37,791 nt of DNA from CAYMTT01 sp964393465 (GTDB lineage Bacteria > Patescibacteriota > Minisyncoccia > Minisyncoccales > MHMH01), in NCBI GenBank assembly GCA_964393465.1, contig CAYMTT010000006.1, forward strand, positions 1 to 37,791, in the 5' to 3' direction. Numbering within the stretch: position 1 is the first letter of the stretch; every line of letters begins with the position of its first letter. A program made the translations under genes and the position numbers. Below are positions 21,047 through 30,332 of this stretch, in pieces. The notes below the pieces were generated by a model, which was given only the letters and a program-made list of their open reading frames with translations, was not told where the DNA came from and did no database searches.

Positions 21047-22108
21047 CTACAAGCCCTCTTGTCCCAGCTTTTCCAAGAGCTCTTTTTGCTTTTTGTTCAG
21101 TTTTCCGGGAATTTCAACTTTCATTTCAACGTACATATTTCCCCTGCCCCAGCCAGAAAACCTGGGTATTCCTTTTCCGGAAATACGCAAGACCTTTCCG
21201 GTTTCGGTCCCTTGGGAGACTCTCAGAAGAATTTTTTTTCCTTCCAAGGTGGGAACTTCAATTTCCGCTCCCAGGGCGGCCTGAGAAATGGAAATCTTTC
21301 TGCGCACTATCAAGTCGTCTCCCCGCCTTTCGAAAACCGGATGCTTTTTAATGAAAATTCTGACGTAAAGGTCTCCCGGATTTCCGCCTTTCTTGCCAGC
21401 TTCCCCCTTGCCCTGAATCTTCAATATTTGGTTGGTATCCACGCCGGCGGGCACCGAAAACCTTATCTTTTCCTGTCCTTTTATTCTTCCTTCGCCCTTG
21501 CAGACGTTGCAAGGCTTTTCAGGAATGTATCCTTCCCCTTTGCATTCGGGGCACACGGTCTGGCGGGTGAAAGATCCGAACATGGTCTTTTTTACCTGTT
21601 GGACCCTGCCCGTCCCCCGGCAGGTAAAACACTCCTTGACTTTGGTGCCAGGCTCTGAGCCCTTGCCCTGGCAGCGGGAACAAACCACCTGCTTTGAAAG
21701 ATTAATTTCTTTCTCTTGGGCAGACAGGATTTCTTCCAAATCCATTTCCAGCTCGACTTCTATATCCTTCCCTCTCTTGAAATCCCTCTTTCTGCCCCCG
21801 CCGAAACCGAACATCTCCTCAAAGATGTCCCCGAAATCCTGGAATCCTCCCATGTTGCCGAATCCGAAATCCCAGCCTTGCTGCTGGCCGCCTCCGCTTC
21901 CTCCTTCAAAAACGCTGCCGAACTGATCGTACTGGCTCCTCTTTTGGTCGTCGGAAAGCACCTGGTAGGCCTCGTTTATCTCTTTGAACTTTTGCTCGTC
22001 CCCCCCTTTGTCGGGATGGTGCTGGTGGGCCAGCTTCCGGTAGGCTTTCTTTATCTCATCTTTGGAAGCTTCATTGGAAACTCCCAGAACTTGGTAGTAG
22101 TCTTTCAT
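21047..22108 (-). CDS. dnaJ: chaperone protein DnaJ
   Basis: A 353-residue type I J-protein: J-domain with HPD (HQHHPDKGG, about 28-36), a Gly/Phe-rich linker ([21 protein letters not shown]), four zinc-binding repeats ([32 protein letters not shown]) and the C-terminal substrate domains. It delivers unfolded clients to DnaK and stimulates its ATPase. Last gene of hrcA-grpE-dnaK-dnaJ, 6 nt after dnaK; tRNA-Lys follows. Confidence 0.97.
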   Translation of the reverse strand: MKDYYQVLGVSNEASKDEIKKAYRKLAHQHHPDKGGDEQKFKEINEAYQVLSDDQKRSQYDQFGSVFEGGSGGGQQQGWDFGFGNMGGFQDFGDIFEEMFGFGGGRKRDFKRGKDIEVELEMDLEEILSAQEKEINLSKQVVCSRCQGKGSEPGTKVKECFTCRGTGRVQQVKKTMFGSFTRQTVCPECKGEGYIPEKPCNVCKGEGRIKGQEKIRFSVPAGVDTNQILKIQGKGEAGKKGGNPGDLYVRIFIKKHPVFERRGDDLIVRRKISISQAALGAEIEVPTLEGKKILLRVSQGTETGKVLRISGKGIPRFSGWGRGNMYVEMKVEIPGKLNKKQKELLEKLGQEGL

Positions 22109-22114
22109 CTGAGA

Positions 22115-23989
22115 TTATTTTTCCTTGTATTCACCCTCTTGGGGGCCTTCGTCTTCTTTTTCTTTTTTGCCTTCCTGCTGCTGGGAAGACTTGTGGATCT
22201 CGGCTCCGGCCTTTTGCAGGGCCTGGGAAAGCTCCTCGGTCTTTTTCTTTATCTCTGAAGCTTCCTCTCCGTCTTTGACCTTTTTCAAGGCCTCGAGCTT
22301 TTCTTCCACTTCCTTTTTGGATTCGGAAGAAAGCTTGTCCCCGGACTCTTTCAGGGTTTTTTCGACGGTATAAACCAAGTTATCGGCATTGTTTTTGGCT
22401 TCAATCGATTCCTTCTTTTTCTGGTCCTGGGCCGCATGGGCTTCGGCTTCCTTTTTCATCCTTTCCACCTCTTCCTTGGAAAGCCCGGTTGAAGCTTCAA
22501 TCCTGATGGACTGCGACTTACCGCTGGCCTTGTCCTTGGCGGTCACGTTCAGGATTCCGTTGGCGTCGATGTCGAAAGACACCTCCACTTGAGGAACGCC
22601 TCGGGGAGCGGGAGGAATGCCGTCGAGTATGAATTTCCCGAGGGTCTTGTTATCCTGAGCCATTGACCTTTCTCCCTGCAAAACGTGTATTTCGACTGAA
22701 GTCTGGTTGTCCGCTGCCGTGGAAAAAACCTGGCTCTTTGAAGTGGGAACCGTGGTATTCTTTGAAATCAGCACGGTATTCACCTGTCCCAAGGTTTCGA
22801 TTCCCAAAGACAGAGGGGTAACGTCCAGCAAGAGAACGTCTTTGACGTCTCCCTGCAGAATTCCGGCTTCCACGGCGGCTCCGATGGCCACCACCTCGTC
22901 GGGATTTATCCCTTTGTGAGATTCCTTTCCGAAAAGATTCTTCAGCTCCGATTGTATTTTGGGCATCCTGGTCTGCCCTCCGACCAGAACTATCTCGTCA
23001 ATGTCTTTTGTCTCCATTTTAACGTCTTTTAAGGTCTGCCTCACCAATTCCAAGGATTTGGCGATGTAGTCTCCCACCAGCTCTTCCAGCTTGGACCTGG
23101 TTAATTTGTAATAGAGGTGCTTGGGTCCGGAACTGTCGGAGGTTATAAAGGGCAGGTTGATTTCCGTTTCCATGGCGGACGACAATTCTATTTTGGCTTT
23201 TTCTGCTGCTTCTTTCAGCCTTTGCAGGGCCAGCTGATCGCGGGAAATGTCTATTCCCTGCTCTTTCTTGAATTCCTGGACTATCCAGTCCATTATTCTC
23301 TGGTCGAAATCGTCCCCGCCCAAATGGGTATCTCCACCGGTGGCTTTCACCTCGACGGTATCCTGACCGACATCCAAAATGGAAATATCGAAAGTCCCTC
23401 CCCCAAAATCGTAAACCACTATCCTCTGGTCTTTTTTCTTTGTCAGGCCGTAGGCCAAGGCGGCGGCAGTCGGTTCGTTGATCACCCTTTTGACATTGAA
23501 CCCTGCGATTTCTCCCGCCACTTTGGTGGCTTTTCTCTGCGAGTCGTCGAAATATGCAGGGCAGGTGATTATGGCTTCTTCTATCTTTTCTCCCAGCCTC
23601 TGTTCGGCGTCTGCTTTCAGTTTCTGTAGAATCATTGCCGAAATTTCCGGAGGGGTGTACCAATTATCTCCCATCTTCACTTCAACTCCGCCGTCGGACT
23701 TTCTTTCCCTGATTTCATAAGGCATGAGCTTTTTATCCCTTTGAACTTCCTCATCGGTAAACTTCCTTCCTATGAGCCTTTTGATGGAGTAAACGGTATT
23801 CTGGGGATTGGTAATCTGCTGGCGCCTGGCGGTAACGCCCACCAGCCTTTCTTTGGTTTTGCTTACTGCCACAATGGAAGGGGTGGTTCTGGCCCCTTCG
23901 GAATTATCTATTATTTTTGGCTCCCCGGATTCCACCACGGCCATTGCCGAAAAAGTGGTACCCAGGTCTATTCCTAATATTTTTGGCAT
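22115..23989 (-). CDS. dnaK: Hsp70 chaperone DnaK
   Basis: A 624-residue Hsp70: N-terminal ATPase domain with [30 protein letters not shown] and [17 protein letters not shown], linker [15 protein letters not shown], then the substrate-binding domain and a Lys/Glu-rich helical lid ending EGEYKEK. A gap of 76 nt separates it from grpE; it is AT-rich and holds a TATAAT (24025-24020) that could give an internal promoter, but the -35 spacing is poor. Heat-shock control is expected through the CIRCE upstream of hrcA. Confidence 0.97.
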   Translation of the reverse strand: MPKILGIDLGTTFSAMAVVESGEPKIIDNSEGARTTPSIVAVSKTKERLVGVTARRQQITNPQNTVYSIKRLIGRKFTDEEVQRDKKLMPYEIRERKSDGGVEVKMGDNWYTPPEISAMILQKLKADAEQRLGEKIEEAIITCPAYFDDSQRKATKVAGEIAGFNVKRVINEPTAAALAYGLTKKKDQRIVVYDFGGGTFDISILDVGQDTVEVKATGGDTHLGGDDFDQRIMDWIVQEFKKEQGIDISRDQLALQRLKEAAEKAKIELSSAMETEINLPFITSDSSGPKHLYYKLTRSKLEELVGDYIAKSLELVRQTLKDVKMETKDIDEIVLVGGQTRMPKIQSELKNLFGKESHKGINPDEVVAIGAAVEAGILQGDVKDVLLLDVTPLSLGIETLGQVNTVLISKNTTVPTSKSQVFSTAADNQTSVEIHVLQGERSMAQDNKTLGKFILDGIPPAPRGVPQVEVSFDIDANGILNVTAKDKASGKSQSIRIEASTGLSKEEVERMKKEAEAHAAQDQKKKESIEAKNNADNLVYTVEKTLKESGDKLSSESKKEVEEKLEALKKVKDGEEASEIKKKTEELSQALQKAGAEIHKSSQQQEGKKEKEDEGPQEGEYKEK

Positions 23990-24065
23990 AACTTTTTTTA
24001 ATTAATTGTTAATCCAAGATTATAATTATTATTTGGCGAATCAAGGTTACGCGGCAACCGGATTC

Positions 24066-24527
24066 TTATTTCCCTATTTTCACTTTGGAAGGCCTAATGA
24101 CCCTGCCTTCCATGGTATATCCTTTCCTGATTTCTTCAACCACTTTACCCGGCTCCTTTCCTTCCTCCTCTCCCACAGCTTCATGCAGTTCGGGATCGAA
24201 CTTCTGGCCCAGGGCTTTTATCTCTTCCACTCCTCGGCTTTTCAGAAAGCTCTCCAGTTGGGATTTTATCTGCAGGAGGCCCCTTAAAAACTCGTCTTTC
24301 TTTCTGTCTTCCGGGATCTTCTTTTCGGCTTCCCTGAAATTGTCCAGAACGGGCAGAAGCCCAGACACCAGCTCTCTTGCTGCGTACTTCAAGAACTCTT
24401 CGGTTCTTTCCGCTTCCTCTTTTTTATAATTGAGAAAGTCGGCCTTTGAACGCTGCCATCCGGCCAGAAACTCGTCTTTCTGCTTCTGGCATTCCTGCAA
24501 TTTTTTCTCTAGTTCTTTTGAATCCAT
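24066..24527 (-). CDS. grpE: nucleotide exchange factor GrpE
   Basis: A 153-residue protein with the long N-terminal coiled helix (about 2-60: LEKKLQECQKQKDEFLAGWQRSKADFLNYKKE) and the C-terminal beta domain (LGQKFDPELHEAVGEEEG, then EIRKGYTMEGRVIRPSKVKIGK). It releases ADP from DnaK. Start overlaps the hrcA stop by 19 nt, so translation is probably coupled. Confidence 0.95.
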   Translation of the reverse strand: MDSKELEKKLQECQKQKDEFLAGWQRSKADFLNYKKEEAERTEEFLKYAARELVSGLLPVLDNFREAEKKIPEDRKKDEFLRGLLQIKSQLESFLKSRGVEEIKALGQKFDPELHEAVGEEEGKEPGKVVEEIRKGYTMEGRVIRPSKVKIGK

Positions 24528-25207
24528 TTTATAATCGCGTCTATTAAATTGATATTCCTGTCATAGGACATCCTCTTGGGCCCGACTATGGTCAAAAACC
24601 CCCTGCAATTTCCCGGAAAAAGGCAGCTTGAAGCTATTATTCCAAAATCGGCCGCTTTGGAAAAGGGATTCTCCCTGCCTATATATATCTGGATTTCCGG
24701 ACTGGGGCTGAAATCGGAAGCTTTGTCTTCCAAATCTTCCAGCATCCGGACAAACCTGGAAACGCATTCCGATTCCTTGAATTCCGGCTTGCGCAAAACG
24801 TCACTCCAGCCTTCCTTCCACATTATATTCTCCGAATAAAGATATCCCAAAGCCAGATTGGAAGATTCTTCGGCCAGTATTTTGGTTACCCGGCGGGTGA
24901 ACATCAGCAGGTCTTCTGCCTGTTTTTCGGAAGAAGCTGGCATCTCTTCCCGCTCCCGGAATCCCTTCTGCAGAAAACCGTCAACGAAATGCCTGTAGCC
25001 CTTGTCGGTGGGCACTCTGCCCGCCGAAGTGTGGGGCTGGGAAAGATATCCCTGGTCGGTAAGCTCCTGCATTTCATTCCTCACGGTAGCCGGACAGACC
25101 GAAAGCTTCTGATTTTTCAGGACCAGCTGGGAGCTCACGGGCCTGGCTTTTCTCACGTATTCTTCAACCACTCCGTTTAAAATTTCCCCTTGGCGCTCAG
25201 TCATCAT
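24509..25207 (-). CDS. hrcA: heat-inducible transcription repressor HrcA (short form)
   Basis: A 232-residue protein against about 340 in most bacteria. The N-terminal winged helix is complete (ERQGEILNGVVEEYVRKARPVSS, CPATVRNEMQELTDQGYLSQPHTSAGRVPTDKGYRHFVD) and the C-terminal GFLTIVGPKRMSYDRNINLIDAI motif is present. The central dimerisation and inserted domains are shortened. HrcA binds CIRCE, and one lies across its own promoter (25224-25250), so autoregulation is clear. The -10 box ends 5 nt before the ATG at 25207 (leaderless); a second ATG follows at once. Confidence 0.93.
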   Translation of the reverse strand: MMTERQGEILNGVVEEYVRKARPVSSQLVLKNQKLSVCPATVRNEMQELTDQGYLSQPHTSAGRVPTDKGYRHFVDGFLQKGFREREEMPASSEKQAEDLLMFTRRVTKILAEESSNLALGYLYSENIMWKEGWSDVLRKPEFKESECVSRFVRMLEDLEDKASDFSPSPEIQIYIGRENPFSKAADFGIIASSCLFPGNCRGFLTIVGPKRMSYDRNINLIDAIIKWIQKN

Positions 25208-25212
25208 TATAC

Positions 25213-25241
25213 ATAATATATGATTAGCAATCCCATGTCAA
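25213..25241 (-). promoter_or_regulatory. hrcA operon promoter (TTGACA-N17-TATTAT)
   Basis: Minus strand TTGACA (25241-25236), 17 bp, TATTAT (25218-25213). The -35 box is the spacer of the CIRCE operator. Transcription should start at the hrcA ATG. Confidence 0.88.
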
Positions 25242-25250
25242 GATTGCTAA
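25224..25250. promoter_or_regulatory. CIRCE operator (HrcA binding site)
   Basis: Perfect inverted repeat TTAGCAATC-N9-GATTGCTAA, one base per arm away from the classical CIRCE (TTAGCACTC-N9-GAGTGCTAA). Bound HrcA would cover the -35 box of its own operon and lie just upstream of the corA promoter. Confidence 0.95.
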
Positions 25251-25279
25251 AAAAGCTGTTCATTGTTTTTGAAAACTGG

Positions 25280-25285
25280 TACAAT
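25280..25285 (+). promoter_or_regulatory. corA -10 box (TACAAT)
   Basis: TACAAT ends 6 nt before the ATG at 25292; the -35 is weak (TGTTCA at 17-bp spacing). It supports the start at 25292 over the upstream ATG at 25220, which lies in the CIRCE region. Confidence 0.55.
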
Positions 25286-25291
25286 AAAACA

Positions 25292-26203
25292 ATGAGAAAA
25301 ATAATCAAAGGGCCGAAAATAACCTGGGTGGACATCCAGGACCCCACCAAGGAAGACGTAATGTACCTCAAAAAAAGGTTCAAGGTGCATCCTTTGGTTT
25401 TGGGCGAGCTCATCCCTCCCGGGCACAGGCCCAAAGTGGAGCACGAGCAGGATTATCTTTTTATGAGCTTTTACTATCCCGTCTACAGCAAAGAAAAAAG
25501 AGAAACCCGCTCCAGGGAGCTGGACATCATAGTCACCAGGGACACGATAATAACCAGCCACTACCATTCGATACTTCCTCTCAAGGCCCTCTTTGACAGC
25601 TGCAATCTCTACAAAGAAGCCAGGGGAACCTACATGTCCAAAAGCTCTGGGTACCTGCTTTTTTACATACTCAACGGCTTCTGGCGGAACTGCCTGACCA
25701 AGCTGGAAAGGGCAGACAAGCGCCTGGATTTCATAGAAAAGGAAATTTTCAGGGGCAAAGAAAAAGAAATGGTCCGGGAGATTTCCTACGTCAAAACCGA
25801 CGCCATCAATTTCCTGAGAATAATCGAACCGCAAAAAGCCATCCTTGAATCTCTGGAGGTGGAGGGAGCGTCTTTTTTCGGACCGGAACTCACCCCTTAC
25901 TTTACCGACATTCTCGGACTCTACGGCCAAGCTTGGAACGAACTGAAAACCTATAAAGAAACCATTTTAAATCTGGAAAAAACCAACCAGTCCCTGCTTT
26001 CCACCAAAACCAACGAGATAATAAAAATACTGACCGTTTTTTCGATCATCGTGCTTCCTTTAACCCTGATAGCCAGCCTCTGGGGAATGAACGTCAATAT
26101 TCCTCTTCAGGGTTCTCCCTGGGGATTTTGGTTTATAATGGGAATGATGATTTTTGTAATGGTATTTATGTTCGCCTACTTCAGAAAGAAAAAATGGATC
26201 TGA
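25292..26203 (+). CDS. corA: CorA-family magnesium/divalent cation transporter
   Basis: A 303-residue protein: a large cytoplasmic domain with helical stalk, two C-terminal membrane helices (about 240-262 and 272-294) and the family signature GMN (WGMNVNIP) between them, followed by a basic tail (FRKKKWI). CorA forms pentameric Mg2+ channels. I place the start at 25292 because a -10 box ends 6 nt before it; the reading frame continues upstream to 25220 but that DNA is the hrcA operator. It faces ftsQ tail to tail with 1 nt between stops. Confidence 0.92.
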   Translation: MRKIIKGPKITWVDIQDPTKEDVMYLKKRFKVHPLVLGELIPPGHRPKVEHEQDYLFMSFYYPVYSKEKRETRSRELDIIVTRDTIITSHYHSILPLKALFDSCNLYKEARGTYMSKSSGYLLFYILNGFWRNCLTKLERADKRLDFIEKEIFRGKEKEMVREISYVKTDAINFLRIIEPQKAILESLEVEGASFFGPELTPYFTDILGLYGQAWNELKTYKETILNLEKTNQSLLSTKTNEIIKILTVFSIIVLPLTLIASLWGMNVNIPLQGSPWGFWFIMGMMIFVMVFMFAYFRKKKWI

Positions 26204-26204
26204 A

Positions 26205-26972
26205 CTATTTGTAGAAAACCCTGGAAAAGCGCAAATCCACATATTCCAAATTCTCTCTCTGCTCGGGAGAGATTTGTTTTTCCAGAACCGCCTCCAGCTC
26301 GGTTATCTGCCAGTCGAGATCTTTTCCAAGATTGAAATATATCTCCCAGCCTTCCGAAGTGAGAAAATCAAGCCGATTCTCCGAAACGGGTCGGGCCTCT
26401 TTCAAGGCAACCGTTTCCTGAAGCTTTTCTTCGATTTGCAAAACGGCAGAAAGAAGATCATCGTCAATCCCCTTTTCCCTGAGAGCCGGGGCTTCCCCTT
26501 GGGGAAAAACCACTTTCAATAAATCGGAGGGGGCCTCTTTTTCAAACAAGATTCCCCTGCTGTCTGAAACAAAGCAGTCGGGGGGCCAGCACAAACAAAC
26601 GGCCTTTTCCCTTTTTTTGGCCAAAATTTCCAGCGTTCCGGGAAGCTTTCTTTCTATCTCGACTTCGGCCAGCGAAGGGAAAGCTTTCAACACGCTTTCT
26701 TCCATGGAATCCGTATCTGCCGAGAAAATGCTCCCGGTTGTGAAAAAAAGAATCTTTCTTTCCGCCTGAGATTCGACCAGGGAGTTTATCTCTTTTGAGT
26801 TTTCCGGACTTCCCTGAAGACTGATTTTTTTTACCTGGAAAAACGAGGAAAAAAACAGAAAGTAGGAAAGCAGGGAAAAAAACAGGAAAAACAGAAAAGC
26901 CCGCCGGAAAAAACGGCGTCCGAAAAGAGTTTTTTTCTTTTTAATCCGGTAAGGCTTGTTGTATTTTTTCAT
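26205..26972 (-). CDS. ftsQ: cell-division protein FtsQ/DivIB
   Basis: A 255-residue bitopic protein: basic cytoplasmic start (MKKYNKPYRIKKKKTLFGRRFFRR), one membrane helix (about 26-46), a POTRA domain beginning FFQVKKISLQGSPENSKEINSLV, then the FtsQ beta domain ending LEYVDLRFSRVFYK. It links the FtsW/FtsI synthase to the Z-ring machinery. The last gene of the lysS operon, directly abutting femX. Confidence 0.88.
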   Translation of the reverse strand: MKKYNKPYRIKKKKTLFGRRFFRRAFLFFLFFSLLSYFLFFSSFFQVKKISLQGSPENSKEINSLVESQAERKILFFTTGSIFSADTDSMEESVLKAFPSLAEVEIERKLPGTLEILAKKREKAVCLCWPPDCFVSDSRGILFEKEAPSDLLKVVFPQGEAPALREKGIDDDLLSAVLQIEEKLQETVALKEARPVSENRLDFLTSEGWEIYFNLGKDLDWQITELEAVLEKQISPEQRENLEYVDLRFSRVFYK

Positions 26973-28010
26973 TTAAAGCCTTCTTTTTTTCTTTCTTGCC
27001 TTTTCAAAAAAATACACCGGCCAATACCTCAAAGAAAGGGGCACGTCTTTGGTTTTCACGTATTCGCGGGCTTGCCCCCCAAATCCCATCTTAAAGAAAG
27101 TGGGGCCGGCCCAGGGATGTTTTTTCTGCAGAACGGGATTGACGTAGCCCCAAAAGTCGTACAAAACGCAGCCTCGTCTTTTGGCTTCTTTTATGGCTTC
27201 CCACTGCAAAAGATAGGAAGCCGGCAGCCGATGGTGCCGCGGAGAAAGGGCGGCGTGATGATAAAATCCTATTTTTGACCAAAAAATCACGAAGGCGGAA
27301 GCCACATACTCTCCGTGGAATTTGCTGAAAAACAAGCAAATCTGCTTGTCGGGCAGGAAAGAAAGGAATTCCTTATTCAAATAATCTGTCGAAAACCTTG
27401 AGAATTTCTGGGCTTTGACCACCTTTTGGTAGATTTTTTCGAAAATCTCGATATCCCCGACTTCCTCGCTTTGGAAAACTTCCAAGTATTTGTCCCTTAG
27501 GCCCTGGCGCACCAAATAGCGGGTGCTCTTTCTCATGTTCATCAAAAGAGTGTTTTCCCAGGCAGAAATGTCCAGTTTCCAGCTTGCTTCCGGGTGCGTA
27601 TGAATAGGGGCCGGAATAAAGCATTCCCGGTCGAAAATAAGGTTGTTCTCTTCGTTTCTTTCCCAAATCGGGGAAAACCTTACGAAATTGGCCTTCTCTT
27701 TTTTTGCCAGTTTTTTGGTTTCTTCAACCGTCAAATGCAGAATTTCCTCCCTGACTTGGGCTTTTTCTCCGGGCCTGGCCACCGGCCCGTGAGGCACCAG
27801 CAAAAAAGTGGCCCTTCTGGCCGGAATCTTTATCACCAAAGAAACGGAAACCAGCTCCGAACCTTCGTAAAGCCCGATCCTCCAGATGCTGCGGCCCATT
27901 TTCTTTTGGAATTCGCCCCAGTTCCAGGACTGCAGAAAAGTTTTTTCTTTGCAGCCCAAAAGAAAATTTTCCCAGGTTTCTTTGCTTTTTATCTCTCTAT
28001 GGACCAGCAT
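26973..28010 (-). CDS. FemAB/FemX-family peptidoglycan bridge aminoacyltransferase
   Basis: A 345-residue protein of the Fem family, which moves amino acids from aminoacyl-tRNA onto lipid II side chains. Two GNAT-like halves: FLQSWNWGEFQKKMGRSIWRIGLYEG and VPHGPVA at the start; ENTLLMNMRKSTRYLVRQGLRDKYLEV, ASAFVIFWSKIGFYHHAALSPRHH, ASYLLQWEAIKEAKRRGCVLYDFWGYVNP and the end motif GFGGQAREYVKTKDVPLSLRYWPVYFFEKARK. The transferred residue is unknown. It lies 4 nt after murF and abuts ftsQ, fitting a wall-synthesis role. Confidence 0.9.
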   Translation of the reverse strand: MLVHREIKSKETWENFLLGCKEKTFLQSWNWGEFQKKMGRSIWRIGLYEGSELVSVSLVIKIPARRATFLLVPHGPVARPGEKAQVREEILHLTVEETKKLAKKEKANFVRFSPIWERNEENNLIFDRECFIPAPIHTHPEASWKLDISAWENTLLMNMRKSTRYLVRQGLRDKYLEVFQSEEVGDIEIFEKIYQKVVKAQKFSRFSTDYLNKEFLSFLPDKQICLFFSKFHGEYVASAFVIFWSKIGFYHHAALSPRHHRLPASYLLQWEAIKEAKRRGCVLYDFWGYVNPVLQKKHPWAGPTFFKMGFGGQAREYVKTKDVPLSLRYWPVYFFEKARKKKRRL

Positions 28011-28014
28011 GCGT

Positions 28015-29619
28015 TTATTTTACCGTAATTCTTTCTGTCAGTTTTCGGGGAACGCGGCTCTCCAAAAGCACCACGTCGCCCTTGTCGGCAAAATCCCTTA
28101 TTTTTTCCAGTATTTTCAGCGCGTCTTCTTCCAATACGATATTTTCTTTGGACATTCCCTTGGAAAAAGCCCCTTCTTGTATCTCTTTAAATCTGTCTTT
28201 GCTGGTTATAATCACCAGGTCGCAAACCAAGGCCATTTTCTCCCCTATCCTGCGATGAACCTCCTTTGAAGACTTGCCCAGCTCTATCAAAGAGGGCATT
28301 ACCATTATCTTTTTCCCCTCCCAAACTTTCAAATAGTCCAAATGAGCCATCACTCCGCTGGGATTGGCAGAATAGGTGGCCTCTATCACTTTTAAACCGC
28401 TAATGCCGTTTTTCAGATCCATGCCCGAATGCCAGCGCTCTATTTCCCGGGCGCGCTTTGATATTTCTGGCAGACTTAAGCCCAAATTTTTGGCGCAGAG
28501 AACGGCAGCCAACACGTTGCGGATGTTGTGAATCCCCAGCAGGTTCATATGAAAATCGGCCTTGTCCCCGTCTTTGGCCAGAACCTTGAAAGAAATCCCT
28601 TCTTTTTCCACCTTGATGTCTTGGGCCCACAAATCCTTTTTTTCGTACATTGAATAGTATTTGACGTTTTTCAAGCCGGAATTATGAAGGTCGATTTCTT
28701 CATCTCTTATTCTGGGATCGTCATAATTCAAAACGGCCAAACCGTCCTCCGGCAAGCAGGATATGAGCTCGAATTTTGCCATAACGATATTTTTCTGGGA
28801 ACCGAAAGTGGCCATGTGCTGTTCGTTGATTCCCGTAAGAATGCCTATCTTTGGCTTGGCTATTCCGCAAAGCAGTTTTATACCTCCCCGGTTGTAAGCT
28901 CCCATTTCGCAGACGAAAACCTCGTGCTCTTTCGTAACTTCCTCGAGCAGGCATTTTGAAATTCCCACTTCCGAATTATGGTGCTTTTCGGTTGCGACCA
29001 CCTTGTATTTTTCGGCCAGAAAGGCCGCCAAAAATTCCTTGGTCGAGGTTTTTCCGTAGCTCCCGGTGACACCGATCACCAAAAGATCGTTCAGTTTTTC
29101 CCTCTTTTGGCGGGCTTTCCGGAGAATATTGTTTCTAAGATTGACCGCCAAGGGCTGAAAAAAGAGGACCAAAAGCGAAAAAACCACGGGACCCAGAATG
29201 TCAAAGCCCATCAGGAATGCCAGAAAATGGTTAAAAAGCAGGCCCAAGCTGAAAAGATAAGAAAGAATGAGCAAGCCCAGGGAAATGCCGGTGGTGAGAA
29301 TAAGGCTGGTTTTCCTGGTGAGAACGGGGATCTTCAAAGACCCCGAAGAAAGCTGTCTAAAGCCCAAAACCGTTTCTACGGCGTATATTCCCAAAAAGGG
29401 ATATATTAAAAAATAATTCGGGCGGAAAACAAGAAGGAGAAAAACGGCTATTTTCAAAAAAAGCCAAAAATTCAGCACCAGCTTCCTGCCCCGGTGAGTC
29501 CGAAAATGGTCCCTGAATCTGCCCAGATGGTATTCTTTCAACTGCCAAAGCCAGGTCCAAAAGAAAAGCTTCTTTATAAAAACCGCCAGCCAGAAAAAAG
29601 AAATTAAAAGAGTAATCAT
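28015..29619 (-). CDS. murF: MurF-like Mur ligase with N-terminal membrane domain
   Basis: A 534-residue fusion. Residues 1-160 are hydrophobic with about five membrane segments. From about 178 a Mur ligase follows: ATP P-loop GVTGSYGKTSTKE (183-195), central domain with HHNSEVGISKCLLEE and GINEQHMATFGS, and a C-terminal domain with LLGIHNIRNVLAAVLCAKNLG and HSGMDLKNG...IEATYSANPSG. MurF adds D-Ala-D-Ala to UDP-MurNAc-tripeptide and is normally soluble; here it appears tethered to the membrane near MraY/MurJ. The start overlaps the hydrolase stop by 4 nt. Confidence 0.85.
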   Translation of the reverse strand: MITLLISFFWLAVFIKKLFFWTWLWQLKEYHLGRFRDHFRTHRGRKLVLNFWLFLKIAVFLLLVFRPNYFLIYPFLGIYAVETVLGFRQLSSGSLKIPVLTRKTSLILTTGISLGLLILSYLFSLGLLFNHFLAFLMGFDILGPVVFSLLVLFFQPLAVNLRNNILRKARQKREKLNDLLVIGVTGSYGKTSTKEFLAAFLAEKYKVVATEKHHNSEVGISKCLLEEVTKEHEVFVCEMGAYNRGGIKLLCGIAKPKIGILTGINEQHMATFGSQKNIVMAKFELISCLPEDGLAVLNYDDPRIRDEEIDLHNSGLKNVKYYSMYEKKDLWAQDIKVEKEGISFKVLAKDGDKADFHMNLLGIHNIRNVLAAVLCAKNLGLSLPEISKRAREIERWHSGMDLKNGISGLKVIEATYSANPSGVMAHLDYLKVWEGKKIMVMPSLIELGKSSKEVHRRIGEKMALVCDLVIITSKDRFKEIQEGAFSKGMSKENIVLEEDALKILEKIRDFADKGDVVLLESRVPRKLTERITVK

Positions 29620-30332
29620 ATGGATTTAAGCCAATTTGAAACGATTAAGACCAGTTTTTCCGGACACTGAGAATGGGGGTTGTGCCCCACTCCTTCCAAA
29701 ATCTCCAGTTTGGAATCGGGAATTTTCCCGTCCATTAGAATACCTTCCTTGACCGGAAGAAAATTATCGTTCCTTCCCCAAACCAGCAGGGTTTTGGTTT
29801 TGATTTCGGGAAGAATGGGTATCAGATTTTCCACCACAACTTTTTTGAAAGTTTCTCTCATTACTCCCAGGGCTTGAAGATAATCTGTCTGCCTCAAAAC
29901 AATTTTGTAGAAAAATTTTCTTAAAGCTTCATAGCCGGGCAGAAAACAGAGCTTTCTGGAAAAAGGGGCCACCTTGCCCAGAATCTCTTTTTTCAAATTC
30001 CTGAGAACGTCAGCGGACTCCGCTCCCCCGGGAGAGACCAAAACCAAAGCCGAAAGAGAATCTTTTTTGCGGGCCGCGAATTTCAAAGCGATTCTGCCCC
30101 CGAAAGAATGAGCAAGCAAAAAAAATTGGGAAAGATCGTTTTTCCTGCAATAATTTTCGAACCATTCCGAATAATCATTCAAAGACCAGGGTTCCGGGGG
30201 CGGAGGCTCTTTTCCGAATCCGGGAAGATCGGGCGCAAACACTCTGAAGCCTTCCTTTTCAAAGCCCTCTCTCGCCTTGCTCCAGTTTTCCGAACGGGAG
30301 CCCCAACCGTGCAGAATAACGATATCCCTCAT
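29616..30332 (-). CDS. alpha/beta hydrolase
   Basis: A 238-residue protein with the serine hydrolase triad pattern: HGWGSRSENW (oxyanion loop), nucleophile elbow AHSFGG (Ser near 97), acid LVWGRNDNFLP and base GVGHNPHSQCPE. The substrate is unknown; small esters and amides are typical. It is embedded between serS and murF with 4-nt overlaps on both sides, so it is firmly in the operon. Confidence 0.88.
   Translation of the reverse strand: MRDIVILHGWGSRSENWSKAREGFEKEGFRVFAPDLPGFGKEPPPPEPWSLNDYSEWFENYCRKNDLSQFFLLAHSFGGRIALKFAARKKDSLSALVLVSPGGAESADVLRNLKKEILGKVAPFSRKLCFLPGYEALRKFFYKIVLRQTDYLQALGVMRETFKKVVVENLIPILPEIKTKTLLVWGRNDNFLPVKEGILMDGKIPDSKLEILEGVGHNPHSQCPEKLVLIVSNWLKSI

Noticed and set aside
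25220..25291. Upstream start of corA
   Set aside because: These 24 codons coincide with the CIRCE operator; the -10 box at 25280-25285 places the transcript start at 25292.
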